From positions 62,001 to 126,000 of the forward strand of contig RXIY01000045.1 of the NCBI GenBank assembly GCA_003963405.1: 64,000 bases of DNA. The letters are read 5' to 3'. The translations under genes were made by a program, and so were the position numbers. This document shows, piece by piece, positions 39,717-48,661 of the stretch; position 1 is the stretch's first letter; every line of letters begins with the position of its first letter. This DNA is from Hyphomicrobiales bacterium (lineage in GTDB: Bacteria > Pseudomonadota > Alphaproteobacteria > Rhizobiales > Beijerinckiaceae). The notes below the pieces were generated by a model, which searched no databases, had not been told where the DNA came from, and saw only the letters and a list, made by a program, of their open reading frames with translations.

Positions 39717-39971
39717 TCAATGCCGCGCGGCGTAGGTGAATTCGCCGGCGCGAATATGCTCTGGCAAGGCTTCTGCGAAGCGCGCGACGGCCTCCTCGCC
39801 ATAGGTTGCGACAAGTTCGCGCAGCGCCGCCGACAGCGCCGCCTGGGCGAATGAATCGCTCTCGATTCCCGCCAGGATCGCCTCGGCGAAGGCTTCGGTC
39901 ACATAGGCCAGGGCGGCGCGCTGCTGCTCGCCGCCGGTCTCGTCGAAAGTCGCTAGGTTCAGCTGCATCAT
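39717..39971 (-). CDS. small protein of unknown function
   Basis: 84 residues beginning MMQLNLATFDETGGEQQRAA. It is acidic and Ala/Glu-rich with predicted helices (AALAYVTEAFAEAILAGIES, RFAEALPEHIRAGEFTYAAR). No family was recognised. The start is uncertain: no good ribosome binding site precedes ATG 39971, and an in-frame TTG at 40022 is possible. It lies between the phosphatase-NUDIX gene and a TIGR02301 gene, all leftward. Confidence 0.55.
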   Translation of the reverse strand: MMQLNLATFDETGGEQQRAALAYVTEAFAEAILAGIESDSFAQAALSAALRELVATYGEEAVARFAEALPEHIRAGEFTYAARH

Positions 39972-40049
39972 GGGAGGCACTTTAGACAACGCGCCCCCGC
40001 GGCGCGACCGGCCTCTTTCCAAAAGGTTAATTGCCGCTTGCGGAAAACC

Positions 40050-40640
40050 TCACGGAACGCCGAAGCGGTAGCTGACCTCGCGGGAGATTTTGGCCGCCTC
40101 GTCGAGATAGCGCGCCGTCGCGTCCCTGGCGTTCTGGGTGCAGGCCCGATAGGTCAGCTCATAGCCATGAAAGCCGCGGTTGAAGGCCGCGACATATTTG
40201 TCCCGCCGCGGGCCGCTCGGGGCCTCCGCCTCGATCAGGGCGGACATTTTGTCGCGCCACTCGGCGCCGTCCTGCTCCTGGCAGAGGTCGCGCAGAAAGG
40301 CGAGCGCGCCGAGCACTTCCGAAAGCCGCACGAGCTGCCCCTCATAGGGCGGCGGCGGCGCCTCCCCGCCGGGCGCACCCGGTTTGGCGGCGGTCTCCGG
40401 CTGCCCCTTGGCCGCCTCCCCCTTCTTCTTGGCCTTGGCGGCCGCCGCCGCGTCGGGGCGCTTCTTCTCCTTGTCCGCGCGCGGGACGTCGCGAGCGGGC
40501 CGTGGCGGCGCGCGCTCGGGACGGTCGGGGCCAAAGAGATTGTCGAAAATCCCCTGGGCCCCGGCTTCGAAGCTCGGGAGCGAAACGCAAGCGAGCGCAA
40601 GGAAGGCGAGGCTGCGTCTCATGGCGAGGCTGCGCTTCAT
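40050..40640 (-). CDS. TIGR02301-family exported protein
   Basis: 196 residues with a signal peptide ([21 protein letters not shown]), then a Pro/Lys/Ala-rich linker and a C-terminal domain ([20 protein letters not shown] ... [19 protein letters not shown]) that matches the TIGR02301 group of alphaproteobacterial periplasmic proteins with two conserved cysteines. Function unknown. The start overlaps the pdxH stop by four bases (ATGA), indicating coupling. An internal ATG at 40622, directly before the signal peptide, is an alternative start. Confidence 0.82.
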   Translation of the reverse strand: MKRSLAMRRSLAFLALACVSLPSFEAGAQGIFDNLFGPDRPERAPPRPARDVPRADKEKKRPDAAAAAKAKKKGEAAKGQPETAAKPGAPGGEAPPPPYEGQLVRLSEVLGALAFLRDLCQEQDGAEWRDKMSALIEAEAPSGPRRDKYVAAFNRGFHGYELTYRACTQNARDATARYLDEAAKISREVSYRFGVP

Positions 40641-41251
40641 GGATAAAGGCGCTCCTTGCGCCAGTCATGATCCGGCGCCTCGCGGAAGAAGCGCAGCCGG
40701 TCGTGCAGACGGAAGGGACGGTCCTGCCAGAACTCCATGGCGACCGGCTGGATCCGGAAGCCGCGCCAATAGGGCGGACGCGGTATGTCGCCGATCGCAT
40801 ATTTGGCCGCATAGGCCGCGACCGACTTCTCCAGCGCGAAGCGGCTCTCCAGCGGACGCGACTGCTGGCTCGCCCAGGCGCCGATGCGCGAGTCGCGCGG
40901 GCGACTCGCATAATAGGCGTCGGACTCCGCCTCGCTCACCGCCTCCACGGGGCCGCGCAGACGCACCTGGCGGCGCAGCGATTTCCAGTGGAAGAGCGCC
41001 GCCGCCTTCATATTGGTGGAGAGCTGGCGGCCCTTGGCGCTTTCGGCGTTGGTGTAGAAGACGAAGCCCTCGGGGCTCCATTCCTTCATCAGCACCATGC
41101 GCGCGTCCGGAAGGCCGTCGGCGTCGACTGTCGCCACGACCATGGCTTCCGGATCGTTGATCTCCTTATGCCGCGCGTCCTCGAACCACCGTCCGAAGAG
41201 CTCAAAGGGTTCTACTGCTTCGACAAAGTCACCCGACGTTAACGCGTTCAC
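40637..41251 (-). CDS. pdxH: pyridoxamine 5'-phosphate oxidase
   Basis: FMN-dependent last step of pyridoxal 5'-phosphate synthesis and salvage. The 204 residues contain the FMN-binding [20 protein letters not shown] and [19 protein letters not shown]-like block (here [19 protein letters not shown]). The C-terminal [18 protein letters not shown] and FRLHDRLRF are PdxH signatures. The length is standard. It is divergent from a small lipoprotein gene and translationally coupled to the TIGR02301 gene. Confidence 0.96.
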   Translation of the reverse strand: MNALTSGDFVEAVEPFELFGRWFEDARHKEINDPEAMVVATVDADGLPDARMVLMKEWSPEGFVFYTNAESAKGRQLSTNMKAAALFHWKSLRRQVRLRGPVEAVSEAESDAYYASRPRDSRIGAWASQQSRPLESRFALEKSVAAYAAKYAIGDIPRPPYWRGFRIQPVAMEFWQDRPFRLHDRLRFFREAPDHDWRKERLYP

Positions 41252-41307
41252 GCGAAAATCCTCTCTCGAGCGCCCGGCGTGGCGCGCCGCGTTTGGAAGG
41301 CAGCCCT

Positions 41308-41796
41308 TTGCAGTTCTTGCGTATCAGACATATAACCGATGGCCCGTTTGCTCAATTCCCGCGCCTGCGCATCATCGGCGCGCTCGCGGTCGCCGGCGCC
41401 CTTTCGGGTTGCTCCATCGCCATTCCCGTTGCCTCTTCCAACAATTCCGCCCTGTGGCGGGGCGCGCCGGAAGATGCGACCGGCTCCATCGCCCGTCCCG
41501 CGCCGAAGCTCTCCCGCCATCTCGACGCCGAGGATATGCGCCGCGCCATGGCGGCGATGGGCACGGCCCTCGATCCCCAGGGGAGCGGCGCGAGCGTCCA
41601 TTGGGACAATCCGCAATCGGGGGCCAGGGGCTCCTTCACGCCCGTCGGACAGGCCTATCCGCTCGACGGCAAGATCTGCCGCGGCTTTGTCGCGGACATC
41701 GAAGCCGGCGAAACCGGCGAGAAGCTCAAAGGCGCCGCCTGCCGCGAGAAATCGGCGGACTGGGCGCTGACCGAGGCGAAGCCCGTCAAAAGCTAG
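41308..41796 (+). CDS. RT0821/Lpp0805-type surface lipoprotein
   Basis: 162 residues. The N-terminal hydrophobic stretch [15 protein letters not shown] ends in a lipobox (L-S-G-C), so an outer-membrane or periplasmic lipoprotein is likely. The C-terminal half ([20 protein letters not shown], then [10 protein letters not shown] and [11 protein letters not shown]) resembles the 17-kDa surface-antigen-like domain found in many Alphaproteobacteria. The start is inferred as TTG 41308 with GGAAGG seven bases upstream; there is no suitable ATG. Divergent from pdxH. Confidence 0.75.
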   Translation: MQFLRIRHITDGPFAQFPRLRIIGALAVAGALSGCSIAIPVASSNNSALWRGAPEDATGSIARPAPKLSRHLDAEDMRRAMAAMGTALDPQGSGASVHWDNPQSGARGSFTPVGQAYPLDGKICRGFVADIEAGETGEKLKGAACREKSADWALTEAKPVKS

Positions 41797-41807
41797 ATTT
41801 TTCGCGA

Positions 41808-42188
41808 CTAACCCGGCTTGCGGTCGACGAGCCACAGGGCCGCGACGAAGAAACCCTTCGAAACCGGCAGAAAGACCAGCGCGGCGACGATCGTGACGAG
41901 GACGAGGATCGCCGCCTCCTGCCAGTAGGGCAGGAGTTCGCCGCGCTCCAGAAAGATCAGCAGCGGCACGACGATATGCGCGACGAGGCCGATGGTGAGC
42001 CAGGCCGGCCCGTCGTCGGCGTCGAGCCCCTCGAAGCTTTCGCCGCAGTGCGGACAGGCGTCGCGGCGTGTCAGATAGCCTTCGAAAATGCGCCCGGCGC
42101 CGCAGCGCGGGCATTTCATCGACGCGCCGCGCCACAGGGCCAAGGGCGTCGAGGCGGCGTCGCGCGCCGGAACATGCTTTTCAGTCAT
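41808..42188 (-). CDS. DUF983 family membrane protein with zinc ribbon
   Basis: 126 residues: a cytoplasmic zinc ribbon with two C-x-x-C pairs (MKCPRCGAGRIFEGYLTRRD and ACPHCGESFEG), then two transmembrane helices (LTIGLVAHIVVPLLIFL and AAILVLVTIVAALVFLPVS). This is the DUF983 layout, common in Alphaproteobacteria and sometimes linked to cytochrome oxidase genes, but not here. ATG 42188 is taken; a GTG seven codons upstream is possible. Convergent with the lipoprotein gene. Confidence 0.88.
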   Translation of the reverse strand: MTEKHVPARDAASTPLALWRGASMKCPRCGAGRIFEGYLTRRDACPHCGESFEGLDADDGPAWLTIGLVAHIVVPLLIFLERGELLPYWQEAAILVLVTIVAALVFLPVSKGFFVAALWLVDRKPG

Positions 42189-42373
42189 AAGGCTTTTTTC
42201 ACCTTTCACCGTCCCGAATCAAGCGCCCCCGATTCGGACCGGCTTTGTGCCGGTTTTCGTCCCGGCCTTCCCGGAACGGGACGCACCGGAGCCCCTTGCG
42301 TTCAGGCCCCGGCAAGGTTTTTGAATTCTTCCGGCGCAAAGGTAAGCTCGTCGCCCGACCCCGGAGCCTCCCC

Positions 42374-42652
42374 ATGTCCAAACCCTTCGGCAAGCGCCGC
42401 CTGATCGCCACGAGCCTCCTCGCGCTGCTCGTCGTCCCGGCCTTCTTTCTGTCCATGCGGGTCTTTGCCGCGTGGCGGGCCGGCTACGAGTGGAACGAGA
42501 TGGATTGGGACGGCAAGGGTCATACGACCGTCCTCGATTTCCTCAAATCGGCCGAGATCGGCCGGCGGCCGGCGCTGGTCGGCGACCGGAGCTGCGTCGA
42601 ATATTTCCTTCATCGGGACGGGATCGTGGTGAAGACCGCCTGTCCCCGCTAG
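42374..42652 (+). CDS. small membrane-anchored protein of unknown function
   Basis: 92 residues. A basic start (MSKPFGKRRLIA) is followed by one transmembrane helix (TSLLALLVVPAFFLSMRVFA) and a soluble part with two cysteines (GDRSCVEYFLHRDGIVVKTA). No family was recognised. The gene end lies inside a 14-bp tandem duplication that repeats the stop codon. It lies between a divergent DUF983 gene and malyl-CoA lyase. Confidence 0.6.
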   Translation: MSKPFGKRRLIATSLLALLVVPAFFLSMRVFAAWRAGYEWNEMDWDGKGHTTVLDFLKSAEIGRRPALVGDRSCVEYFLHRDGIVVKTACPR

Positions 42653-42665
42653 CCTGCCCCCGCTA
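42638..42665. repeat. 14-bp tandem duplication across a stop codon
   Basis: GCCTGTCCCCGCTA (42638-42651) is followed immediately by GCCTGCCCCCGCTA (42652-42665), differing at one base. The stop codon TAG of the preceding small gene spans the junction. Confidence 0.7.
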
Positions 42666-42785
42666 GCCAGCGCCCGGCGGACGGCGCCCCGCGCCATTGC
42701 CATTCCGGCCGGTCTGCGCTAGCTCGACGCGTCTTTTCCCGCGCGGCCAAAGTGCCGGCGGACGCGCGACCGGAGCCTTGCCCCC

Positions 42786-43826
42786 ATGAAACTTCCCAAC
42801 CAGTTCTATCGCCCGCTCGCCATCGGCGCCCCCGAGCCCTATCGGGAGCTCCCGGTCAAGGTCGAGCGCATGATTCATTTCGTGCCGCCGCATGTCGAGA
42901 AGATGCGGGCGAAGGTTCAAGACATCGCCCGGCAGGTCGATGTGGTGCTCGGCAATCTCGAGGACGCGATTCCCGCCGACGCCAAGGAAGCCGCCCGCGC
43001 CGGCTTCATCGAGATGGCGAAGAACACGGATTTCGGCTCGACGGGCCTGTGGACCCGCATGAACGCCCTGAACAGCCCCTGGGCGCTCGACGACATGATC
43101 GACATCGTCGGCGCGGTCGGAAACAAGCTCGACGTCGTCATGCTGCCCAAGGTCGAAGGCCCCTGGGACATCGCCTATCTCGACCAGCTGCTCGCCCAGC
43201 TCGAAGCCAGGAACGGCGTCAGGAAGCCCATTCTCATCCACGCCATTCTCGAGACGGCCGAGGGCGTGAAAAACGTCGACGCCATCGCGTCCGCCTCGCC
43301 GCGCATGCACGGCATCAGCCTCGGCCCGGCGGATCTCGCGGCCTCGCGCGCCATGAAGACGACCCGCGTCGGCGGCGGCCATCCGGAATACAAGGTCATC
43401 GCCGACGCCGCCGGCGACGCGCCGCGCGCCGTCTTCCAGCAGGATTTGTGGCACTACACCATCGCAAAAATGGTCGACGCCTGCGCCGCCGCCGGCATCA
43501 AGGCCTTTTACGGCCCCTTCGGCGATTTCTCCGACGCCGCCGCCTGCGAGGTCCAGTTCCGCAACGCCTTCCTGCTCGGCTGCGCCGGCGCCTGGTCGCT
43601 GCACCCGACCCAGATCGAGATCGCCAAGCGCGTCTTCTCACCCGATCCGGCCGAAGTCGCCTTCGCCAAAAAGGTGCTGGACGCCATGCCGGACGGCACC
43701 GGCGCGGTGATGATCGACGGCAAGATGCAGGACGACGCCACCTGGAAACAGTGCAAGGTGGTGGTCGATCTGGCGAAGCAGGTCGCGGCGAAGGACGCCG
43801 ATTTCGCGAAGATTTACGGGCTGTGA
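42786..43826 (+). CDS. mcl: malyl-CoA / beta-methylmalyl-CoA lyase (Chloroflexus-type Mcl)
   Basis: Reversible cleavage of L-malyl-CoA to acetyl-CoA and glyoxylate and of beta-methylmalyl-CoA to propionyl-CoA and glyoxylate. The 346 residues belong to the CitE/HpcH lyase superfamily: [19 protein letters not shown] (Mg-binding acidic motif), [47 protein letters not shown] and [20 protein letters not shown]. The start [20 protein letters not shown] and the overall length recall the Chloroflexus MCL, unlike the roughly 320-residue MclA of Methylobacterium that begins differently (comparison from memory). It stands alone, not beside malate-CoA ligase genes. Confidence 0.92.
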   Translation: MKLPNQFYRPLAIGAPEPYRELPVKVERMIHFVPPHVEKMRAKVQDIARQVDVVLGNLEDAIPADAKEAARAGFIEMAKNTDFGSTGLWTRMNALNSPWALDDMIDIVGAVGNKLDVVMLPKVEGPWDIAYLDQLLAQLEARNGVRKPILIHAILETAEGVKNVDAIASASPRMHGISLGPADLAASRAMKTTRVGGGHPEYKVIADAAGDAPRAVFQQDLWHYTIAKMVDACAAAGIKAFYGPFGDFSDAAACEVQFRNAFLLGCAGAWSLHPTQIEIAKRVFSPDPAEVAFAKKVLDAMPDGTGAVMIDGKMQDDATWKQCKVVVDLAKQVAAKDADFAKIYGL

Positions 43827-43832
43827 GTCCCC

Positions 43833-43862
43833 CGCCCCTCCCGCCTCGCCGCGGGAGGGGCG
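43833..43862 (+). terminator. 12-bp hairpin directly after mcl
   Basis: CGCCCCTCCCGC (43833-43844) pairs perfectly with GCGGGAGGGGCG (43851-43862) around a six-base loop, seven bases past the mcl stop. No T-run follows, so it may act as a 3'-end stabiliser or factor-assisted terminator. Its CCCCTCCC core resembles the repeat at 45970. Confidence 0.6.
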
Positions 43863-43873
43863 CAACCGCGCCA

Positions 43874-43902
43874 TTGACAGCCGCCCCGCGCCGCTCCTAA
43901 AA
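43874..43902 (+). promoter_or_regulatory. Promoter of the ffh-rpsP-rimM-trmD operon
   Basis: A perfect -35 box TTGACA (43874-43879), a 17-base spacer, then CTAAAA (43897-43902). It directs transcription into a leader of about 140 bases before ffh. Confidence 0.55.
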
Positions 43903-43915
43903 AGCCCGTCAATCT

Positions 43916-44009
43916 CGGTTCGAGAAAACCGTTCAACCCGCCGAGCCGTCCCAAGAGACGGCAGGTCAACGCCCGGCAGCGCGATGCGCCCCCGGGCGCG
44001 TTTTGCTTT
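43916..44009 (+). promoter_or_regulatory. Structured ffh leader with possible attenuator
   Basis: Three hairpins follow one another. CGGTT/AACCG is at 43916-43920 with 43927-43931. A perfect GCCGTC/GACGGC stem is at 43945-43950 with 43957-43962. A compound stem follows: GCCCGG (43971-43976) with CCGGGC (43992-43997), enclosing GCGC-GAT-GCGC. After the last stem comes GCGTTTTGCTTT, a weak terminator-like T-tract. This could be an attenuator of the operon. No known riboswitch or leader class was recognised. Confidence 0.5.
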
Positions 44010-44051
44010 GGAGCGGCGGCCGGCGTGAGCCCCCGTCGCGGGAGAGAAGAC

Positions 44052-45578
44052 ATGTTCGAGAGCCTTTCCGACAAGCTCTCCGCCGTATTCGACAGGCTGA
44101 CGAAGCGCGGGTCGCTGACCGAGGCGGACGTCAACGAGGCCCTAAAGGAAATCCGGCGGGCGCTGCTCGAGGCCGACGTGGCGCTCGACGTGGTGCGCTC
44201 CTTCGCCGACAAGGTGCGCGACCGCGCGGTCGGCGCGGGCGTCATCAAATCGGTCTCGCCCGGCCAGATGGTCGTCAAGATCGTCAACGACGTGCTGATC
44301 GAGACGCTCGGCGAGACGACGGAGAGCATCGACCTCGCCTCCAAGCCGCCGGTCGCCATCATGATGGTCGGCCTGCAGGGCGCGGGCAAGACGACGACCA
44401 CCGCCAAGATCGCCAAGCGCCTCAAGGAGCGCCACGGCAAGCGCGCGCTGATGGCCTCGCTCGACGTGAAGCGCCCGGCCGCGCAGGAGCAGCTCGCCGT
44501 CCTCGGCCGGCAGGTCGAGGTCGATACGCTGCCCATCGTCGCCGGCCAGACGCCGATCCAGATCGCGCGCCGCGCCATGGAGGCCGCGCGCCTGCAGGGC
44601 TATGACGTGGTGCTGCTCGACACCGCCGGCCGCACCCATATCGACGAGCCGCTCATGCAGGAGATGGCGGACATCAAGTCCTACGCCAGCCCGCATGAAA
44701 TCCTGCTCGTCGCCGACGCGCTGACCGGTCAGGACGCGGTCAATCTCGCCAAGAACTTCGACGAGCGCGTCGGCCTCACCGGCATCGTATTGACGCGTAT
44801 GGACGGCGACGGCCGCGGCGGCGCGGCGCTCTCCATGCGCTTCGTCACGGGCAAGCCGATCAAGCTCATCGGCTCCGGCGAGAAGATGGACGCGCTCGAC
44901 GAATTCTCGCCGCAGCGCATCGCCAACCGCATTCTCGGCATGGGCGACATCGTCGCGCTCGTCGAGAAGGCGGCGGCGGCGATCGACGCGGAGGAGGCCC
45001 GCAAGGCCGCCGCGCGCATCGCCAAGGGCAAGTTCGACCTTCAGGACCTCTGCGACCAGCTCGCCCAGGTCGAGAAGCTCGGCGGGTTCGGCGGCATCAT
45101 GGGCCTCCTGCCCGGCGTCGCCAAGATGAAGGACCAGATCGCCAAGGCCAATCTCGACGAGGGGCTGATCAAGCGCCAGCGGGCGATCATCCTCTCCATG
45201 ACCCCGCAGGAGCGCCGCAACCCGGACCTTCTCAAGGCCTCGCGCAAGAAGCGCGTCGCGGCGGGCTCCGGCGCCAAGGTCGAGGAGATCAACAAGCTTC
45301 TCAAGCAGCATCGCCAGATGGCCGATCTCATGAAGTCCTTCGGCGCCGGCAAGCGCGGCGGGCTCATGGGCAAGGCCGCCCAGATGATGGGGCTCGGCCC
45401 CAAGGGCATGGAGATGCCGTCTCAGGAAGAGTTGCAGAAGTTGCAGGAGAAGCTCGGCGGGCCTGGCGCCCCCGGCCTTCCGGCCGCTCCCCCGGCCGAC
45501 CTCCTTGCGAAGCCGAACCTTCCGGGGCTCGGCGGCGGACTGCTGAGCGGGCTGAACCCGTTCGGAAAGAAAAAGTAA
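44052..45578 (+). CDS. ffh: signal recognition particle protein Ffh
   Basis: SRP54 GTPase that binds signal peptides of nascent membrane proteins together with 4.5S RNA. The 508 residues begin with an N domain, then a G domain with P-loop [28 protein letters not shown] and [14 protein letters not shown]. The methionine-rich M domain ([32 protein letters not shown]) is followed by a Gly/Pro-rich tail. ATG 44052 is preferred over the upstream GTG at 44025, because the family starts [14 protein letters not shown]. First gene of the ffh-rpsP-rimM-trmD operon. Confidence 0.97.
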   Translation: MFESLSDKLSAVFDRLTKRGSLTEADVNEALKEIRRALLEADVALDVVRSFADKVRDRAVGAGVIKSVSPGQMVVKIVNDVLIETLGETTESIDLASKPPVAIMMVGLQGAGKTTTTAKIAKRLKERHGKRALMASLDVKRPAAQEQLAVLGRQVEVDTLPIVAGQTPIQIARRAMEAARLQGYDVVLLDTAGRTHIDEPLMQEMADIKSYASPHEILLVADALTGQDAVNLAKNFDERVGLTGIVLTRMDGDGRGGAALSMRFVTGKPIKLIGSGEKMDALDEFSPQRIANRILGMGDIVALVEKAAAAIDAEEARKAAARIAKGKFDLQDLCDQLAQVEKLGGFGGIMGLLPGVAKMKDQIAKANLDEGLIKRQRAIILSMTPQERRNPDLLKASRKKRVAAGSGAKVEEINKLLKQHRQMADLMKSFGAGKRGGLMGKAAQMMGLGPKGMEMPSQEELQKLQEKLGGPGAPGLPAAPPADLLAKPNLPGLGGGLLSGLNPFGKKK

Positions 45579-45603
45579 CCACGAAAAGCTCAAAGGAACT
45601 AAC

Positions 45604-45948
45604 ATGTCTCTCAAGATTCGCCTCGCCCGCGGCGGCGCCAAGAAGCGCCCCTTCTATCGCGTCGTCGTCGCCGACTCGCGCTCGCCCCGCGACGGCCGCT
45701 ACATCGAGAAGCTCGGCACCTTCGACCCGCTGAAGGCCAAGGACGCCGCCGACCGCGTGGTGCTCGACGCCGAAAAGGCCAAGGACTGGCTCGCCAAGGG
45801 CGCCCAGCCGACCGACCGCGTCGCCCGCCTGCTCGACGCCGCCGGCCTGATGAAGCGCGAGACGCGCAACAATCCGGAAAAGGCCAAGCCGAAGAAGAAG
45901 GCGCAGGAGCGCGCCGCCGCCGCCGAAGCGGCCGCCGCTGCGGAGTAA
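45604..45948 (+). CDS. rpsP: 30S ribosomal protein S16
   Basis: Ribosomal protein of 114 residues: the conserved start [20 protein letters not shown], then [14 protein letters not shown] and a Lys/Ala-rich C-terminal extension typical of alphaproteobacterial S16. AAGGA lies seven bases before the ATG. It follows ffh by 25 bases. A palindromic repeat separates it from rimM. Confidence 0.98.
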   Translation: MSLKIRLARGGAKKRPFYRVVVADSRSPRDGRYIEKLGTFDPLKAKDAADRVVLDAEKAKDWLAKGAQPTDRVARLLDAAGLMKRETRNNPEKAKPKKKAQERAAAAEAAAAAE

Positions 45949-45969
45949 GTTCCGCAAGCACGCTCTCCA

Positions 45970-46108
45970 CCCTCCCCCTTGCGGGGAGGGTGGCCCCGCG
46001 AAGCGGGGTCGGTGGGGGGCTGCTGGCATAAAGGCCTTCGAGGTCCCGCCGTCCGGGCGGCCCCCACACGGCGCGCGTTGCGCGCCACCCTCCCCGCAAG
46101 GGGGAGGG
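45970..46108. repeat. REP-like palindromic element between rpsP and rimM
   Basis: Two 25-bp arms, 45970-45994 and 46084-46108, are perfect inverted copies of each other, 89 bases apart. Each arm also folds by itself (CCCTCCCC with GGGGAGGG over a CTTGC-type loop). Next to the left arm CCCCGC-GAA-GCGGGG (45994-46008) adds a 6-bp hairpin. The core resembles short interspersed palindromes common in Hyphomicrobiales genomes. It sits inside an operon, so it must be transcribed and could modulate rimM-trmD expression. Confidence 0.8.
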
Positions 46109-46148
46109 ATCGGGTCCCCCCGATTGGGGCTCCAGCGGCGACACGCTC

Positions 46149-46694
46149 ATGAACGCCAGAAACAACCTCGTCCTTCTCGGCCGCTTCGGCGCCCCGCATG
46201 GCGTGCGTGGCGAAATCCGCCTGCAAAGCTTCACCGGCGACCCGCTGGCGATCGCCGATTACGGGCCGCTGCGCGACAAAAGCGGCGCCCGGACCTTCAC
46301 CCTTCTCTCCGTCCGGCCGCAGGGCAAGGACATGCTCGTCGCCCGCGTCGAGGGCGTCGCCGACCGCACGGCCGCCGAGAGGCTCACCGGCGTCGAGCTC
46401 TATATCGCCCGCGACAGGCTTCCCGCGCCGGAAGACGACGACGAGTTCTACCTCGCCGATCTCATCGGCCTGCGCGCCGAGACCCGCGCGGGAGAAGAGA
46501 TCGGCGTCGTCGTGGCCCTGCGCAACTTCGGGGCCGGCGACATCATTGAAGTCGCGCCGAAGGGCGGCGGCGAGACGCTGCTCTTTCCCTTCACCAGGGC
46601 GGTCGTGCCGGTGGTGAGCGTCGCGGAGGGCCGCGTCGTGATCGAACCGCCGGAGGAGATCGCGGGCGAAGGGCAAGACGCCGAAAAGGCGTGA
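46149..46694 (+). CDS. rimM: ribosome maturation factor RimM
   Basis: Assembly factor for the 30S head that binds S19. The 181 residues show the N-terminal [20 protein letters not shown], the [20 protein letters not shown] block, [10 protein letters not shown] and the PRC-barrel C-terminus ([30 protein letters not shown]). It lies between rpsP and trmD, the standard order, but about 200 bases after rpsP because of the palindromic element. Confidence 0.96.
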   Translation: MNARNNLVLLGRFGAPHGVRGEIRLQSFTGDPLAIADYGPLRDKSGARTFTLLSVRPQGKDMLVARVEGVADRTAAERLTGVELYIARDRLPAPEDDDEFYLADLIGLRAETRAGEEIGVVVALRNFGAGDIIEVAPKGGGETLLFPFTRAVVPVVSVAEGRVVIEPPEEIAGEGQDAEKA

Positions 46695-46734
46695 GGGCTA
46701 GCGGCCCGCGGCGCCCCCATGCCATAAGCCCCCC

Positions 46735-47424
46735 ATGTGGCGCGCGACGATCCTCACCCTTTTTCCCGAGATGTTTCCCGGCCCGCTCGGCCTCTCGCTC
46801 GCCGGCGACGCGCTCGCCCGCGGTGTCTGGGCGCTGGAGACGCGCCAGATTCGCGAGCACGGGATCGGCCGCCACCGCGCCGTAGACGATACGCCGGCCG
46901 GCGGCGGGCCGGGCATGGTGATGCGCGCCGATGTGCTGGCGGCGGCGATCGACGCGGCGCAGGCGGAAAACGATCCGAGGCCGCGCCTGCTGATGAGCCC
47001 GCGGGGCCGCCCGCTGACCCAGGCCCGCGTGCGAGATCTGGCGCGGGGGCCCGGCGCGATCATTCTCTGCGCGCGCTTCGAGGGCGTGGACGAGCGCATC
47101 ATCGCCGCGCGCAACCTCGAAGAAGTCTCCATCGGCGATTACATTCTGTCGGGCGGGGAAATCGCCGCGCTTGCCCTCATGGACGCCTGCGTGCGGCTGC
47201 TTCCCGGCGTCATGGGCGAGGAGCTCTCGGGCGAGGAGGAAAGCTTCGAAGCCGGGCTTCTCGAATATCCGCATTACACGCGGCCGCGCGACTTCGAAGG
47301 GCGCCCGATCCCGGATATTTTGCTCTCGGGCGATCATGCGAGAATCGCCAAATGGCGCCATGAACAGGCGCTGGCGCTGACGCGGGCGCGGCGACCGGAC
47401 CTTCTCGCGCGAGGAAAAGACTGA
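46735..47424 (+). CDS. trmD: tRNA (guanine-N1)-methyltransferase TrmD
   Basis: Methylates G37 of tRNAs to prevent frameshifting. The 229 residues carry [39 protein letters not shown] and the SPOUT trefoil knot with [11 protein letters not shown] and [20 protein letters not shown]. The length is normal. In many relatives rplS follows trmD; here the next gene is a leftward host-attachment family gene, so rplS lies elsewhere. Confidence 0.97.
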   Translation: MWRATILTLFPEMFPGPLGLSLAGDALARGVWALETRQIREHGIGRHRAVDDTPAGGGPGMVMRADVLAAAIDAAQAENDPRPRLLMSPRGRPLTQARVRDLARGPGAIILCARFEGVDERIIAARNLEEVSIGDYILSGGEIAALALMDACVRLLPGVMGEELSGEEESFEAGLLEYPHYTRPRDFEGRPIPDILLSGDHARIAKWRHEQALALTRARRPDLLARGKD

Positions 47425-47497
47425 CGGCGCGCCTTTGGCGTGCGCCTTTGGCGTCATGGCCGCGACGCGCGCGGCCATGACGCGGAGTTAAAAGCCC

Positions 47498-47959
47498 TCA
47501 GCCCACGGGCTTCAGGGCGAGCGCCTTTTCGATCTCGGGCAGCGGATGCTTGGTCAGATCCTTGTCCAGCTCGCCGGCGACCTTGCCCTGCGCCTTGACC
47601 GACAGATCCTTGCGGATTTCGCCGAGGGTCCTGGGCGGCGCGACGATGACGATTTCCTTCAGCTCGCCGCTTTCGGCGGCGGCGTTGATGCGGTCGGCCA
47701 TGGAGCGGGCGAAACGCTCTTCCTCGAGCTCGTGCCAGTCGACATTGCCCATGGCGCTTCGGGCGTGGGAGCCCGCCGAAGCGAAGGCGCGGCCCGGCGC
47801 GTCGGACCCTTGCGCGCGCGTCGCAGGGTTGTCGTCGATCCGCGTTTCGATGACGCGAAGATCGAGTATCTGGGCGTCGCCATGATTTTGGAAGAACAGC
47901 GCCCGCCGTCCGTCGCCGACGAGCACCCACGCCCCGTTGTGCACCGCAATCGCGCTCAT
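47498..47959 (-). CDS. host attachment family protein
   Basis: 153 residues of the family named for attachment to host cells: WVLVGDGRRALFFQNHGDAQ at the N-terminus, HARSAMGNVDWHELEEERFA in the middle, and KEIVIVAPPRTLGEIRKDLS near the end. The fold is related to bacterial release-factor-like or Dom34-like domains; the biochemical role is unknown and the name should not be read as proof of host interaction. The ATG at 47959 has GAGGGA just upstream. Convergent with trmD. Confidence 0.85.
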   Translation of the reverse strand: MSAIAVHNGAWVLVGDGRRALFFQNHGDAQILDLRVIETRIDDNPATRAQGSDAPGRAFASAGSHARSAMGNVDWHELEEERFARSMADRINAAAESGELKEIVIVAPPRTLGEIRKDLSVKAQGKVAGELDKDLTKHPLPEIEKALALKPVG

Positions 47960-48069
47960 ACCGTCCCTCGTGATTAAAACTGACGCCTCTGGATGTGGCG
48001 GCTCAGTGAGGGGAGAGCAAGCTTGGCCGGGCGCGTCGGATCGACGCGCCGCCAGGGAGCGACAGGGGA

Positions 48070-48351
48070 TCAGGCCGCGAGCTTTGCCCGCGGCGCCTGC
48101 TCCTGCTTCATCTTCTCGACAACGGCCATCAGATCGCGCTCGGCCTGGCCCGAAGCCGGCGCCCCGGCGTGGAGCCGGCGGGCGATGCGCGCCTCGTTGA
48201 CGGCATAGGCCAGATAGCAGACGCCGGCGATGAACAGCAGCGCCGTGAAGGGCTCGCCATTGCCGAGGACGGAGAGGTCGGGGGCGCATTCATTGGCGTA
48301 TTCGCAGGCGTCCGACCAATCCTGGAAATACTGTCTGACGTGTTCCAACAT
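48070..48351 (-). CDS. small membrane protein of unknown function
   Basis: 93 residues with a short acidic N-terminus (MLEHVRQYFQDWSDACEYAN, two cysteines within 9 residues), one transmembrane helix (FTALLFIAGVCYLAYAV) and a charged cytoplasmic tail (ARIARRLHAGAP, VVEKMKQEQAPRAK). No family was recognised. It lies upstream of the host-attachment gene on the same strand with a 110-base gap. Confidence 0.65.
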   Translation of the reverse strand: MLEHVRQYFQDWSDACEYANECAPDLSVLGNGEPFTALLFIAGVCYLAYAVNEARIARRLHAGAPASGQAERDLMAVVEKMKQEQAPRAKLAA

Positions 48352-48661
48352 GGTGACCTCCTTGCCTGCCCCGCACGGAGCCGAAAAAGCCGCCGGCCCC
48401 CGGGCAAGCTATCTAGCGCATGTCCGCCGCGCCGGTTGTGCGTTGCAACATATATACTGCGCCCCGAAGCTTGCGCCAGTGTAAATTCAATCGTAGCGGT
48501 TGAAACTAACCTAAAGATTACAACCCTCTGCGTTATATCGCCGCACTGCAAAAGGATTGTGCAGACAGCATGGAAAACGACCAGTGAATGAGGGGGACAA
48601 AAAAAGAGGGGCCCCTGCGGGGACCCCTCGAACACGCCGAAGCGGCTGATATGCCGTCGTT
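48352..48661. other. AT-richer intergenic region between two leftward genes
   Basis: 310 bases without a gene. The part 48440-48600 is clearly richer in A/T than its surroundings and holds the 8-bp palindrome GTTGCAAC followed by ATATATA, a likely promoter zone for the leftward gene at 48351. The right end holds the terminator of the dehydrogenase gene (48599-48629). Confidence 0.4.
48599..48629 (-). terminator. Intrinsic terminator after mcd
   Basis: On the minus strand the stem GAGGGG/CCCCTC (48606-48611 with 48624-48629) is extended by CCCC/GGGG across a one-base bulge, and is followed by seven Ts (48599-48605). It lies 33 bases past the mcd stop. Confidence 0.85.
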
